A stretch of 64,000 bases of DNA, from NCBI GenBank assembly GCA_002355495.1, contig AP017424.1, forward strand, positions 7,505,501 to 7,569,500, in the 5' to 3' direction. Under the pieces are notes generated by a model. It was not told the origin of the DNA, searched no databases, and saw nothing but the letters and a program-made list of their open reading frames with translations. The translations under genes were made by a program, and so were the position numbers. Shown piece by piece: positions 44,412 through 53,653 of the stretch; position 1 is the first letter of the stretch, and every line of letters starts with the position of its first letter. This stretch comes from Streptomyces laurentii (GTDB lineage Bacteria > Actinomycetota > Actinomycetes > Streptomycetales > Streptomycetaceae).

Positions 44412-45556
44412 TCAGGGTGTCCGGCCGGCGGCGGGCCGGGGGGACGAGGACGGCGGGAACGGGGAGGGGGAGGTGGTGGTCGGACGCCGGGGTCCGGCCC
44501 TCGACGCGGCGGCCTCCGGGCGGGCCGGAACGGGTACGGCCGGGCGGGTTGCGTGCTGCCAGCGGTGGCGGACGGAGGCGAGACCGGCGAGCGCGCGTCG
44601 GCTTCCGGCGATCAACTGGTGGACGCCGTTGGACGGGTCGGCCGTGTAGGCGGTGACCTGGTCGGCCGTGTGGCGCGCGCGGGTGAGCAGCGCGTTCTCC
44701 ACGATCCGGGTTCCCCAGTAGCAGGCAGAGCCGGCGGGGACCGAGAGCAGCGCGACCACTTCGGGCGGGGTGATCCCGGCGGCGAGGACACCGCGGACCT
44801 GTGCCTCCCACAGCACGGTGACCGGGTCGATGGCCTCCTCGCGGTGCGCGAGCGCGGCCATGCACTTCCACAGCCCCCGCGGGCGGGGCTGGAGAAGTCC
44901 TCGGCCGCGAGCCACCGCATCTCCTTCACCGTGGCGGGCCAGGTCGTGGCGCTCGCCAGCAGCATCAGTTCCAGGTGCTCGGCCTCCTCCAGGTCGACCG
45001 GCGGCACCGACGGCGGCGCGGGGGTGCGCGGAAGAGACGCGGAGGCGGCGGGGAAGCGGCTCGCGACCTCGTCCAGGTGCCGGGCGAGCGCGTCGGCCGC
45101 GGCCAGAACGTACGCCGGCCGGTCCGGGACCGTCGCGTCGTCGGCGGCTAGGGCAAGGCGCGCGGCATGCAGACGGATCGTACGGCGAGCGTGCTCGGAA
45201 CGGACGATCGCCGCATACGCGACGGCGTGATCACTGCGAGGGCAGGCGGTGATCAGCGCGTGCGCGAACGACGGAGTCAGCCCCGCGGCCTGCGACTGGG
45301 CCTTGGCCAGGACGGCGTTCAGCCACTCCAGTCCCGACCGTGTGCTCGGTCGCGGCGGCCTCGGTACGGTCCGCATCGCGGCGAACACGGCCGCGTGGAA
45401 CGGGCTGTCGAACGCCGCCGGCTCCAGATCCAGCTTCTCCAGCAGCGCAGGCTCCAGCAGGATCGCGCCCAGCAGCGCCCGTTCCGCATAGTGGCCCGGG
45501 GGACGCTCCTGGTGCTCGTACGGTGCCTCGTCGTCGAGGGCGGGAGCGCCGGGCAT
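44412..45556 (-). CDS. Protein with two DnaB-N-like domains (one-base frameshift)
   Basis: 381 residues as restored. ATG 45556 overlaps the methyltransferase stop by one base. The first module (residues about 18-130: HYAERALLGAILLEPALLEK, FDSPFHAAVFAAMRTV) and the second (about 205-310: LELMLLASATTWPATVKEMR, ITPPEVVALLSVPAGSACYW) both resemble the helical N-terminal domain of the replicative helicase DnaB. No RecA-like ATPase domain follows. One base is missing in the C-run 44874-44878 (plus strand). It may act as a helicase-loading decoy or primase/partner binder in plasmid replication; this is inference. Confidence 0.65.
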
Positions 45557-46740
45557 CAGGCGGCCAGGACGAAGTCGTCGGCGGTCAGGACACGGCCGAG
45601 GTGCGGGGCGAGCAGGTGCGCCGCGAGCCGCGGGGGGACGGCGTTGCCGATCTGGCCGAAGACCTGGCCTCTGTTCCCGGCCCACGGGTAGTCGGCGGGG
45701 AAGGACTGCAGGACGCCGGCCTCGGCGGCGGTGATCCGTATCGGCTCCGGCGCCGCCCCCGCGACAGTGTGCGGAGCGTCGGAGCGGGCGACCCAGGTGC
45801 ACTCGTTCGCACGGTGCCCGAAGAACAGTGTCCCCGCCGGCTCGTCGATGCCCCGGACCGTGGCGTTGGTCTGGTTGTTGCTCCTCAACGACCACGACCA
45901 GTCCGCCTGCCGGACCAGCGGCGATGCAGAGGTGTGGGGTGCCCAGGTGCCGCGCTCCCGTGCGGCGACCAGCGTTTTGCGGGCACCGGACGGGAACGGC
46001 TCGGGACCGCCACCGGGACCGCCGCCGGCGCAGACGGTCGGCACCGGACGGTCGGTCGCACCCCAGCCCAGTGCCTCGGCCATCGACATCCACCGCTGCC
46101 GGCCCGGCCCGAACAGACCCTCGGGCTCCTCGTGGCGGGCGTGCGTCGGCGGCGGGGGCTCGGCGGTACGGACCCGCGAGGCGAGGAGGATCGCCCGCCG
46201 CCTCGTCTGCGGCACTCCGTAGTCGGCCGCGTTCAGGATCCCGGACCACACGGAAAACCCCCAGCCCCGCAGGATCTGCGCGTACTGCCGCCACAGCGGC
46301 AGCACGTCGGGCACCTCCTCCATGGCGATCCACTCCGGCTCCCCGACCGCGTTCAGGGCGTGCAAGTAGCGCATCGGCTCGGCCGCGAGAAGAGAGCGCT
46401 CGTCGCGGCAGGCGGCCAGAAGCTTCTCGCGGGTGTCGCGCCCGGTGGCGAGGTCGGCGACCGCCTGGTGGACGAGCGGCTGGTCGACCAGACCGAGACG
46501 CTTACCCGCCCGGGACCACGCCTGACAGGGCGGGGAGGCGATGAACCCCCGTGTCCGGCACACGAACGGCCGGACCGGGTACATCGCGACGTCCGTACGA
46601 ACCGTGAGCAGGCCGGCCGCGGCACGGGTCCGGCACGCCCACTGGTCCCACTCCAGACCTATCTCCCGGACCCCGAGGCGGTGCAGCGGGACACTCCAGC
46701 CGCCCGGGCCGGCGAACAAGTCGAGCACCAGCCCGGTCAC
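45556..46740 (-). CDS. DNA (cytosine-5-)-methyltransferase
   Basis: 394 residues from ATG 46740, overlapping the PAPS-reductase-like gene by 4 bases. Motif I LVLDLFAGPGGWSVPL, motif IV ASPPCQAWSRAGKRLG with the catalytic Cys, a motif VI variant EEVP, motif VIII QTRRRAILLAS, and motif X QVFGQIGNAVPPRLA. It methylates cytosine C5 in DNA. No partner endonuclease is seen nearby, so it is an orphan, perhaps protecting the element from host restriction. Confidence 0.9.
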   Translation of the reverse strand: MTGLVLDLFAGPGGWSVPLHRLGVREIGLEWDQWACRTRAAAGLLTVRTDVAMYPVRPFVCRTRGFIASPPCQAWSRAGKRLGLVDQPLVHQAVADLATGRDTREKLLAACRDERSLLAAEPMRYLHALNAVGEPEWIAMEEVPDVLPLWRQYAQILRGWGFSVWSGILNAADYGVPQTRRRAILLASRVRTAEPPPPTHARHEEPEGLFGPGRQRWMSMAEALGWGATDRPVPTVCAGGGPGGGPEPFPSGARKTLVAARERGTWAPHTSASPLVRQADWSWSLRSNNQTNATVRGIDEPAGTLFFGHRANECTWVARSDAPHTVAGAAPEPIRITAAEAGVLQSFPADYPWAGNRGQVFGQIGNAVPPRLAAHLLAPHLGRVLTADDFVLAA

Positions 46741-47705
46741 GCGACGAGCCCGAAGTCGTCCCGCACCGCCTCCGGTTCGGCGTCACCACGGCAGGCCCAC
46801 GGGGAGCAGCCGTTCGCGACACCGAGCTCCGCCTCGTCGATCTCCCCGGCGGTGAGAGCGGCGCGTTCGGCGGCGGTGACGTGGTCGATCGGGGCCTGGC
46901 CGAGCGGGACGCGCGAGCGGTGCAAGAACGCCTCGCCGAGCAGCGCCGTGCCGGTGGCGTTGGCGCGGGCGTTCCCCTTCCGGATCGCCGCGTCGAAGTC
47001 GACTACGTCCGCCCACTCGGCGGGAGCGGTGTCCCGGATGTGCCGCCACTGGGCGTTTCCGTGAAAGGGGTACCCCAGGCAACTCGACTTCGGGGTGTCG
47101 GCCAGGCCGAGCGAGTTGAGGTACCGGACGCAGTCGGAACGGGACCAGCCCATGTCGATCAGCGGATGCTGGTTGTGCATGTACTGCACGCCCGCGTCCT
47201 TGGCGCGGTGGAATTCGTCGGTGGATATGCCGATCCACTGCTCGGCGAATATGTCCTTCGGGACACGTGCGGGGTACGGATAACCGAGAAGGTCCCGGAC
47301 CTTCTGCTTGATGGGCTTCACCTTGTATTCCCCGGTGCACTGTCGCCGGGTCATCCCGGGGCGGCCGTCCCGATTGAGAATGTAGAGGGGCATGGAAGCG
47401 AAGCGGTGATCTGGATTGATTGCGTCGTCCCGGATATTCCCGGAGGAAACACGGAAGACGGGTATGCCGGCCGGGGCGGCTATCTCGCGTTCGAGGCGGT
47501 CGAGGTGATCGTAGACAGCCTGGGGTTCCCACCCGGTGTCGGCGAAGATCGCGTAATCGACCTTCGGGAGAACGCCTTCGGCGGACAGGGCGAGGAGGGT
47601 GCTGGACTGGATTCCTGCTCCGAGGGAAAGAGCGCGGAAGGCCGGCCGGGTGGAGGTAGGGGAGGCGGTGGGGATGGTGATTTCCTTGAAGATGAGGGCG
47701 TGTGA
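46737..47705 (-). CDS. Phosphoadenosine-phosphosulfate-reductase-like protein
   Basis: The frame is open from 47705 to 46737 (about 320 residues), but no standard start codon lies ahead of the first motif; the start is unresolved, possibly because of a base error near 47660-47745. ALSLGAGIQSSTLLALSAEG is the PP-loop, and YAIFADTGWEPQAVYDHLDR and MTRRQCTGEYKVKPIKQKVR follow, with several paired cysteines. Such N-type ATP pyrophosphatases adenylate a substrate. In phages and plasmids they accompany DNA-modification genes, and here it is coupled to a cytosine methyltransferase. Function unproven. Confidence 0.7.
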   Translation of the reverse strand, partial: SHALIFKEITIPTASPTSTRPAFRALSLGAGIQSSTLLALSAEGVLPKVDYAIFADTGWEPQAVYDHLDRLEREIAAPAGIPVFRVSSGNIRDDAINPDHRFASMPLYILNRDGRPGMTRRQCTGEYKVKPIKQKVRDLLGYPYPARVPKDIFAEQWIGISTDEFHRAKDAGVQYMHNQHPLIDMGWSRSDCVRYLNSLGLADTPKSSCLGYPFHGNAQWRHIRDTAPAEWADVVDFDAAIRKGNARANATGTALLGEAFLHRSRVPLGQAPIDHVTAAERAALTAGEIDEAELGVANGCSPWACRGDAEPEAVRDDFGLVA

Positions 47706-48589
47706 TCAGTGCAGCGGTGGGGTGTTGGAGGCGGCCGGGCCGGGGTGCCGGGAAGGGAGGGGAGAGAAGCGGTGAGCCTGGGCGCCGGAGTCTTCACGAC
47801 ACGGTTACTCGCGGAGGTGCCGGCCGGGGCGCCGAACGCGGCGGCGAGGGCGATGCGTCCCTTCGGGGAGAGGGCGACGCGCTGGGCTCGGCCTGACGGC
47901 CGGCCGTTGTGGTGGTACTCCGTCAAGTCGCGACTGTGAAGGGTGCGCAGGGTGCTGATGGACAGGCGGGGCATCTTGCCGAGCACCTCGTCGGCGTTCC
48001 TGGAGACGGTCACCTGTCCGCGGGCGATGGCGACCAGGGCGGCGTGCTGGGTGCTACTCAGCCGGACCTCACGGGCGTCCTGGCCATCCGGCGTATCCGC
48101 GGTGGAGCCTCGGCGTGTGGAGGCGCTGCGGGCGAAATCGGCCGCTGCATCGACGGCGTCGCGGGCAGCGTGGCGGGTCAGCTCCTGGGCGCGCAGGACG
48201 GGCACGGCCACTTCCCGGAGAAGGGCTTCCTCCTCGGCACGGTCTCCCGCATGGGCGGATTCGAGCTGATCGAGCGCCGCGACGAGAACGTCGCCCGCGT
48301 TCATTGCCAGGAAGGCGAGCTGGTTGACGCGGCTGGCGGCGTCCACGTCGTACACCAGCCCCGCCGCCTGGTGGGCCTCGACGACCTCGCGCATGCGGTG
48401 GGCGTGTTTGGCCAGCTCGGTCGCCTGCGCGAGCTGCTGGTACAGGTGCGGACCCAGTCGATCGGGCGACGCGCTGTGGAGAGATACGCGGCCGAAGCCG
48501 TCCTGGTGTCGGGTGAACTGCTGGGCCAGGTCGAGGAGATGGACGGCGAGCGATGCGCGGTTGTTGGCGGTGCCGGCAGTGGGCGTCAT
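47706..48589 (-). CDS. Winged-helix-like plasmid protein, tandem paralog 1 (one-base frameshift near end)
   Basis: About 294 residues as restored; ATG 48589 overlaps the upstream gene's stop (ATGA). Helical N-terminal two-thirds, then STQHAALVAIARGQVTVSRN followed by LSISTLRTLHSRDLTEYHHN and RVALSPKGRIALAAAFG, a winged-helix-like reader with a beta-wing. It aligns along its whole length with the next two genes. One base in the G-run 47742-47745 (plus strand) gives a stop at 47706. No enzyme motif. Confidence 0.6.
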
Positions 48590-49467
48590 CGGTGCCAGCC
48601 TCCTCCCGTAGTGCCGAGCGGTCCGCTCGCGGAGCGGGTGAGGGAGGTACCGAGTCTGTGGCGGCCGGCGGGAACGGCCGGCCGCTTCGCGGTGGGGACG
48701 CGGTCGAGGCGCGAGGCGAGCGCGACCCGGCCGGTGTCGGTCAGGTACAGACGCGCCGCACGGGAACCCGGGTTGCGGACCAGGGCCTCGCGGCTGACCC
48801 AGCCGCGTGCTTCCAGGGAGCGGACGGTGCTCATGGACAGCCGCTCGCGCCGAATCGAGGCGACTTCTTCGCCCAGGGCGTTGACCGTGACGTAGCCGCA
48901 CGCGATGCCGTGCAGCGCCGCGTACTGGGCGGGTGACATCGGCTGCACTGTCCCGCCGCGGCCTTGCGCCCGCAGTTCGCCGGCCAGGTCGGCAGCGGCT
49001 CTGACGCTGTCGGCGGCGCCGAGCTGGGTCACTTGGCCCGCGTTGTGTATGTGGTGGCCTGCTCTTCGGAGGACATCCCGGGCGTGATCAGGGTCGCGAG
49101 ATGCCTCTGCCGTTTCCTCGGGCGGAAGGAACTGGAGTACGGTCTCGGCGGTCCGGAGATATTCGGTGGCCGTGGCGGCCTGGCTGGCGAGCAGCGTCAG
49201 ACGGCAGCGGACGTCGAGGACGACCGGGCTGCCGAACAACCCGGCGTGCCTGATGCTGTTGTGGACATCCTGGATGTACCAGGTCAGGGCAGCGGCCCTC
49301 GTAGCGAACGCGGCTGCGATATCGGGTGCGTACAGCTTCTTGGCGTGCAGGTGGTACAGGTCGTCCTGGAGCGCGGTGAACTCAAGTGCCAGGGCAAGGA
49401 GACGTGCGGGCAACGGTGTGTCCGTTTCCTGCGGATTGACGGTGCCGGCGTTGTGGTCGGTGGTCAT
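48586..49467 (-). CDS. Winged-helix-like plasmid protein, tandem paralog 2
   Basis: 293 residues, intact, from ATG 49467. N-terminal helical domain (LALALEFTALQDDLYHLHAK). C-terminal reader SPAQYAALHGIACGYVTVNA, LSMSTVRSLEARGWVSREAL and RLYLTDTGRVALASRLDRV. Start and stop overlap its neighbours by four bases each, so the three paralogs are translated as a unit. Likely DNA-binding or regulatory, with no direct evidence. Confidence 0.65.
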   Translation of the reverse strand: MTTDHNAGTVNPQETDTPLPARLLALALEFTALQDDLYHLHAKKLYAPDIAAAFATRAAALTWYIQDVHNSIRHAGLFGSPVVLDVRCRLTLLASQAATATEYLRTAETVLQFLPPEETAEASRDPDHARDVLRRAGHHIHNAGQVTQLGAADSVRAAADLAGELRAQGRGGTVQPMSPAQYAALHGIACGYVTVNALGEEVASIRRERLSMSTVRSLEARGWVSREALVRNPGSRAARLYLTDTGRVALASRLDRVPTAKRPAVPAGRHRLGTSLTRSASGPLGTTGGGWHR

Positions 49468-50272
49468 CGGCGCCGGCCCTCTGCCTGCTCGGCACGCTGT
49501 CCGGCGGGTGCGGGCGTCGTGGTGGCGGCGCCCGATCGTGCGGAGACGGCGGCCAGCAGCGCGTGCCGCCCTGCGGAGGTGAGGGCCACGGAAGACCGTT
49601 CGGGGTCGTCCGGATGTGCGGTGAGGGCGATCAGCTTCCGCTTCCGCAGAGCGTCGACGGTCGTGAGCCGTACGGCGCCGGCCTCACGTAGTTCCCGGGG
49701 CGGCCGTGCTCGGCCGTGTGCAGGACGACGATGCCCCGGGCGATGTGCGCGAGGGCCTGCCGCTGAGGCTCGGTTACCTGCTCGGGCTCGGCTTCCGGAT
49801 CGAACGGGTAAACCTCGGTGTCGAGTTGGGCGTTGAGGACGCCTTCGTGGCGAGTGAGCGCGGCAGCCGCCGCCCAGGACATCCGGCCGATCGGCTGAAG
49901 GCCGGAAAGGGCCGAGTCGACGAGGGCTGCCGCACCCGTCTGGTCACCCTGGGCGAGGGCGGACAGCACGGCGGTGACATGAATCGCGCCTGCCGACGCT
50001 GCGGCCGTCATGCGGGTCAGCAAACCGATTGCCTCGCGGCCGTCGACCGTGCATGCGGCACTGCTCATGGCGGTCCGGGTGGCGAGGGTGGACGCCCGGA
50101 CGGACAGGGTCAGACACTCGCGGGTCAGCTGGGTAAGTCGCTCCTGCGCGTCGGCGTCGGTGGTGGAGGGGATGAGCCGCAGGTCGGTGATGGCCTGCGA
50201 TACGTGGAGCAGGCGGTCACCGAGCGCATGGACCGCGTCGGGGTCGGTGGACTGATGGAGGAAGCGGGGCAA
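49464..50272 (-). CDS. Winged-helix-like plasmid protein, tandem paralog 3 (one-base frameshift)
   Basis: About 269 residues as restored. TTG 50272 is preceded by GAAAGG at 7-8 bases, the same ribosome site and TTGCCCCGC start context used at 56324. The N-terminus is helical (DAVHALGDRLLHVSQAITDL). As read, it stops at 49631. Restoring one base in the G-run 49696-49699 gives RELREAGAVRLTTVDALRKR, then KLIALTAHPDDPERSSVALT, and a stop at 49464 in an ATGA overlap with paralog 2. Confidence 0.6.
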
Positions 50273-50452
50273 CGACGGGACCTTTCGGCTAGGGGAGGGG
50301 CGGGACGACGGAGGTACAGCCGTTGAAGCGTCGGCACATGGCTGGAAGCGCCCGGTCAAGACGGGGCGGCACGGAGGAACTTGCCAACGGCACGGCCAGG
50401 GGGGAAGGCCCGGTGGGCCCGTATGACGCCCTGAGAACGGGACGGGGTACGG

Positions 50453-52246
50453 CTACGCGGCCTGGTCGAAGTCGGCCTGCCGCGGGGTCTGCTTGGCGAG
50501 GGCGCGGGTCGTGATGGCCTTCGAGGCGCGGGCGGAGTCGGCGGCGAGTTCGGCGGCGCCGGGTTCGGCGTACCAGGGGCGCAGGTCGAGCATGGCGACG
50601 CGCATGCCGGTGGCCAGACACAGGGCGGATCCCTTGCGCAGGGCGCGGATGGCGTCGGCGGGCAGGATCCGCTCCTGGCGCATGCTGACCGAGGTGGACT
50701 TGCCGGATTCGGAGTGGGAGGTGGAGACGGTCTCGACATCGTGGTCGCCGATCATCCGGGAGAGCTTGTCGGCGAAGTCGGGGTCGTCGATGCCGGCGCC
50801 GATGACCTTGACGGTGGCGGCGCTCCACATGGCGTCCATTCCCGCGTCCCCCCACACTTTCTGGCCCTGGCGGTAGGACTGCAGGATCGTGATCGGGATG
50901 ATCCCGCGGGATCCCAGGTGCGAGTACAGGTCCGGGAGATCGCTGATCTTGCACACGTTGGCGGCCTCGTCGAGGATCGCGAGCATTGGCGGGTCCAGAC
51001 GCCCGCCGGCGCGCTCGGCCTGTGCGGTGGCGGCCCGCATCACGGAGTCGGCACACGCCGCGATCAGTGCGGACGCGCCTCCACCGCCGTCCTTCGACAG
51101 CAGGAACAACGTGTCGCTGGACGTCACGAAGTCGGCCGGGCGGAACTCCGGAATGTCCTTCTGGGGGGTGACCCAGGCGGCGATCTCGCTGTTCAGCAGG
51201 GCGGAGGCGTACTGACGGGCGGTCTCGTAGATACCGTCGCGGGTCTCGGGCGGGCCTTCGACGGTGCCCTTCAACTGGGAGGCGACGGCGGCAAATCCGT
51301 GATCGCGCAGGATGTCGAGCGGACGCCGGTCAGAGGGGAAGGCCAGCCACTGCATCACGTCGGTGATCGGCCGCTCGTCGAGCGCCGCCGCCAGGAACAA
51401 CTGCGAGAGGATGTTGGATCCGGCCTTGGACCAGAAGTCGCCCTGCTGGGAGGCGTCCACCGAGGCGGCGAGGAAGTGGCCGGCGAGCCGGCCGGCGCCG
51501 TCGAGAGTCCTGGCGTCGGCGAGCGGGTTCCACCACATGGTCCGCTCGGCGTGGGCGATCTGCTGCGGGTCCATCGTCCAGACCCGCCCCACGCGGGCCC
51601 GGGCGTCGAGGCACGTGGTGTAGGCGTCGCCGGCGGCCTTGTTCGAGGTCAGCAGAACCGGGCCGGGCGCTGCGAGGATCGACGGGATCGCGAGGACGGT
51701 GGTCTTGCCGGACCGGGGCGCCATGATCGCGACCGCGACGTCTTCGAACCCCATCCGCACCTCCCGCTTCGTGCCCTGGAGGTTGCCGAGGAGGACGCCG
51801 GCGTCCCTCGGCTCGATGCGGGCGGCGTTCTTCAGACGCGGCCGAAGCGAGCGGGCCTTGGCCTCGATCGCCTTGGCGAGCAGCGGTTCGATGTCCCGGG
51901 CCTTCGCCATCCCGGTGACCTTCTTCTTGCCGCCGCCGAAGCGGTTGCCGTACCGGGCCCACAGGGCCGCGGCACCGGTGACGAGCAGAAGCGTCAGCAG
52001 GACCGGCAGGATCCGCACCGCGAAGAGGAGGAACGTTTCATCAAGGCGGGGCCAGAGCTGCCGTGGGTGAAGGAGGGCGTCGATGGGCCGGTACGGAACC
52101 CACGAGCCGGCGTCGGACAGGCGGGCGGTGATGTTCCCGGACAGCCAGGCGAAGGAGCCGAGGGGAAGACCGACGGCGAGGGCGGCGCCGCCGATCTTCA
52201 GGGCTATGTCGTAGCCGTCGGAAGCGGAGGAGGGGGCAGAGGGCAT
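50453..52246 (-). CDS. VirD4/TraG-type conjugative coupling ATPase
   Basis: 597 residues, intact. Two N-terminal membrane helices (IGGAALAVGLPLGSFAWLSG, then AVRILPVLLTLLLVTGAAAL) precede a cytoplasmic ATPase with Walker A MAPRSGKTTVLAIPSIL near residue 175 and Walker B MLAILDEAANVCKI near 425. PDLYSHLGSRGIIPITILQS and AMWSAATVKVIGAG are further TraG/VirD4 marks. It would deliver DNA to a transfer channel. No VirB4 or other channel protein is in the window. The membership differs from the FtsK-like TraB used by small Streptomyces plasmids. Confidence 0.88.
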   Translation of the reverse strand: MPSAPSSASDGYDIALKIGGAALAVGLPLGSFAWLSGNITARLSDAGSWVPYRPIDALLHPRQLWPRLDETFLLFAVRILPVLLTLLLVTGAAALWARYGNRFGGGKKKVTGMAKARDIEPLLAKAIEAKARSLRPRLKNAARIEPRDAGVLLGNLQGTKREVRMGFEDVAVAIMAPRSGKTTVLAIPSILAAPGPVLLTSNKAAGDAYTTCLDARARVGRVWTMDPQQIAHAERTMWWNPLADARTLDGAGRLAGHFLAASVDASQQGDFWSKAGSNILSQLFLAAALDERPITDVMQWLAFPSDRRPLDILRDHGFAAVASQLKGTVEGPPETRDGIYETARQYASALLNSEIAAWVTPQKDIPEFRPADFVTSSDTLFLLSKDGGGGASALIAACADSVMRAATAQAERAGGRLDPPMLAILDEAANVCKISDLPDLYSHLGSRGIIPITILQSYRQGQKVWGDAGMDAMWSAATVKVIGAGIDDPDFADKLSRMIGDHDVETVSTSHSESGKSTSVSMRQERILPADAIRALRKGSALCLATGMRVAMLDLRPWYAEPGAAELAADSARASKAITTRALAKQTPRQADFDQAA

Positions 52247-52295
52247 GGTGGCAGGGGTTTCTCGAACGGGAGTGGGGCAGTGCGGCGGTGGGGTG

Positions 52296-53048
52296 TCAGC
52301 GGGTGGGGCGGGGAGGCGTTGGCGGCGCGGCCGGGGGCAGCGGCGGAGGGGTTGTCCGTCGCGCGGCGAGATGGCCGATCCGCTCGGGCAGGACGAGGGC
52401 GACGCTCGTGGCCGGCCACTGCTGCCACCGGAGGCTGACCCGACGCCGGCTCAGACCGGTCGTCTGCTCGGTGGAGCGGCGCAGCGGCTCGGGGTCGGCG
52501 AGGGCCTGGGTGAAGGCCGCGACGATGGCGGGAGGGGTGCTGCCGTCGAAGCGGGCCTGCCAGACCACGTCGTCCTGGCCGCGTGCGGCGGTGATGAACC
52601 AGGAGGCGGCGCCGGAGAAGTTGAGCCGCTCGCCCTTCACGATGCCGTCCGGCGAGCGAAACTCTCCCGACGGTGCCGTCTGCCACCCCGCCCTGCGCAG
52701 CGGCCGGGTGGCATCGCAGAGCGCCCGCTCGTTGAAGGAGGGGTCGGTCAGGGTGTCGGTGACCGCGGCGATCAACTCCACCGGCGTCCGGGCACCGAAC
52801 GACGCGTACCAGCTGGTGGCGGGCGTACCGCTGTCGTGGGTGATGCGCCACCACTGATCCCCGGGGCGGGGCTCGAGCCGCAGGAGGGTCTTCTGGTCCG
52901 GGCTGGAGAGGAAGACCCGGGGCCGCAAAGGCTCGTGACCGTGAGTCCACCCGGATGCCTCGTGCAAGGGGAAGGTGACCCAGGCCGCGTCACCGGGGCC
53001 GGCCAGATAGCGGGGCGAGATCAGCGCCTGCTCGACCAGGATGCTCAC
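52296..53048 (-). CDS. DUF317 domain protein (copy 3)
   Basis: 250 residues from GTG 53048 in a GTGA overlap with the upstream gene. It opens VSILVEQALISPRYLAGPGD, the standard DUF317 start (xPRYLAGxGD). Two DUF317 repeats follow: SWYASFGARTPVELIAAVTD and VVWQARFDGSTPPAIVAAFT each end a repeat. Pro/Arg-rich tail. Function unknown. Confidence 0.75.
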   Translation of the reverse strand: MSILVEQALISPRYLAGPGDAAWVTFPLHEASGWTHGHEPLRPRVFLSSPDQKTLLRLEPRPGDQWWRITHDSGTPATSWYASFGARTPVELIAAVTDTLTDPSFNERALCDATRPLRRAGWQTAPSGEFRSPDGIVKGERLNFSGAASWFITAARGQDDVVWQARFDGSTPPAIVAAFTQALADPEPLRRSTEQTTGLSRRRVSLRWQQWPATSVALVLPERIGHLAARRTTPPPLPPAAPPTPPRPTR

Positions 53049-53635
53049 GACCGCCTGCCCGTCGTACGCGCGGTGCTCGCCGGAAGGGCGGGCGCCGCGA
53101 CGGCGACGTGGGTGCTGGGCGAGGACTTGACGGCCGCGGACTGGATGTCGAGGAAGACCTGCCCGTGCGTGGCCCAGGTGTTCAGGTAGCTCCACGCTTC
53201 TTCGTTGCGCTCGGCCAAGGCGTCGACGGTCTCCTCAAAGCCCGGAGGCGAAGTCCGGTGATCCTCGCGGGCCTTCGCCCACTCGTCCCGGAGAACGTCC
53301 AGGTGGTCCAGGGCCGTGGCCAGTTCGGCCAGCTGCCAGGGCCAGCAGGGCTCGATGTCGGCGGCGGCGAGGTACTGGAGCTGGACCTGGGCGGTGGCGA
53401 GCAGAACGCGGGCATGACGGTGGAAGGGCTGGAAGGCGCGCCAGGTCTCAGAATCGCGCTGGACCATGCGCCAGCCGTACGACGCCTCGTCGTACGGCAG
53501 ACCGTCGGCGTCGATGTGGCGCTCGGAATACGTGTCCCAGGCGGCGAGGGCCGTCCCGCTCTGCGCGATGAAGACGATCAGCTCCTGCAGAGCCGCGAGC
53601 TGCTCGCCGGAGGGGGAAGTGGGTGCGGTGCTCAG
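53045..53635 (-). CDS. Helical hypothetical protein, paralog of 55731-56324
   Basis: 196 residues if started at CTG 53635, which has AAGGA 8 bases upstream; ATG 53467 gives 140 residues but would drop the region that matches the paralog (IVFIAQSGTALAAWDTYSER versus LARFLRQADTAVSSWERYTI). Almost fully alpha-helical, no membrane segment. The pairing of such a gene directly before a DUF317 gene occurs here and at 55731. Confidence 0.6.
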   Translation of the reverse strand: MSTAPTSPSGEQLAALQELIVFIAQSGTALAAWDTYSERHIDADGLPYDEASYGWRMVQRDSETWRAFQPFHRHARVLLATAQVQLQYLAAADIEPCWPWQLAELATALDHLDVLRDEWAKAREDHRTSPPGFEETVDALAERNEEAWSYLNTWATHGQVFLDIQSAAVKSSPSTHVAVAAPALPASTARTTGRRS

Positions 53636-53653
53636 GGTGGGTCCTTGTACGTG

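Noticed and set aside
43102..44871. A 589-residue version of DUF317-like paralog 2
   Set aside because: The first 158 residues are the out-of-frame reading of the preceding gene; the paralog at 42647 shows that the real start is ATG 44397.
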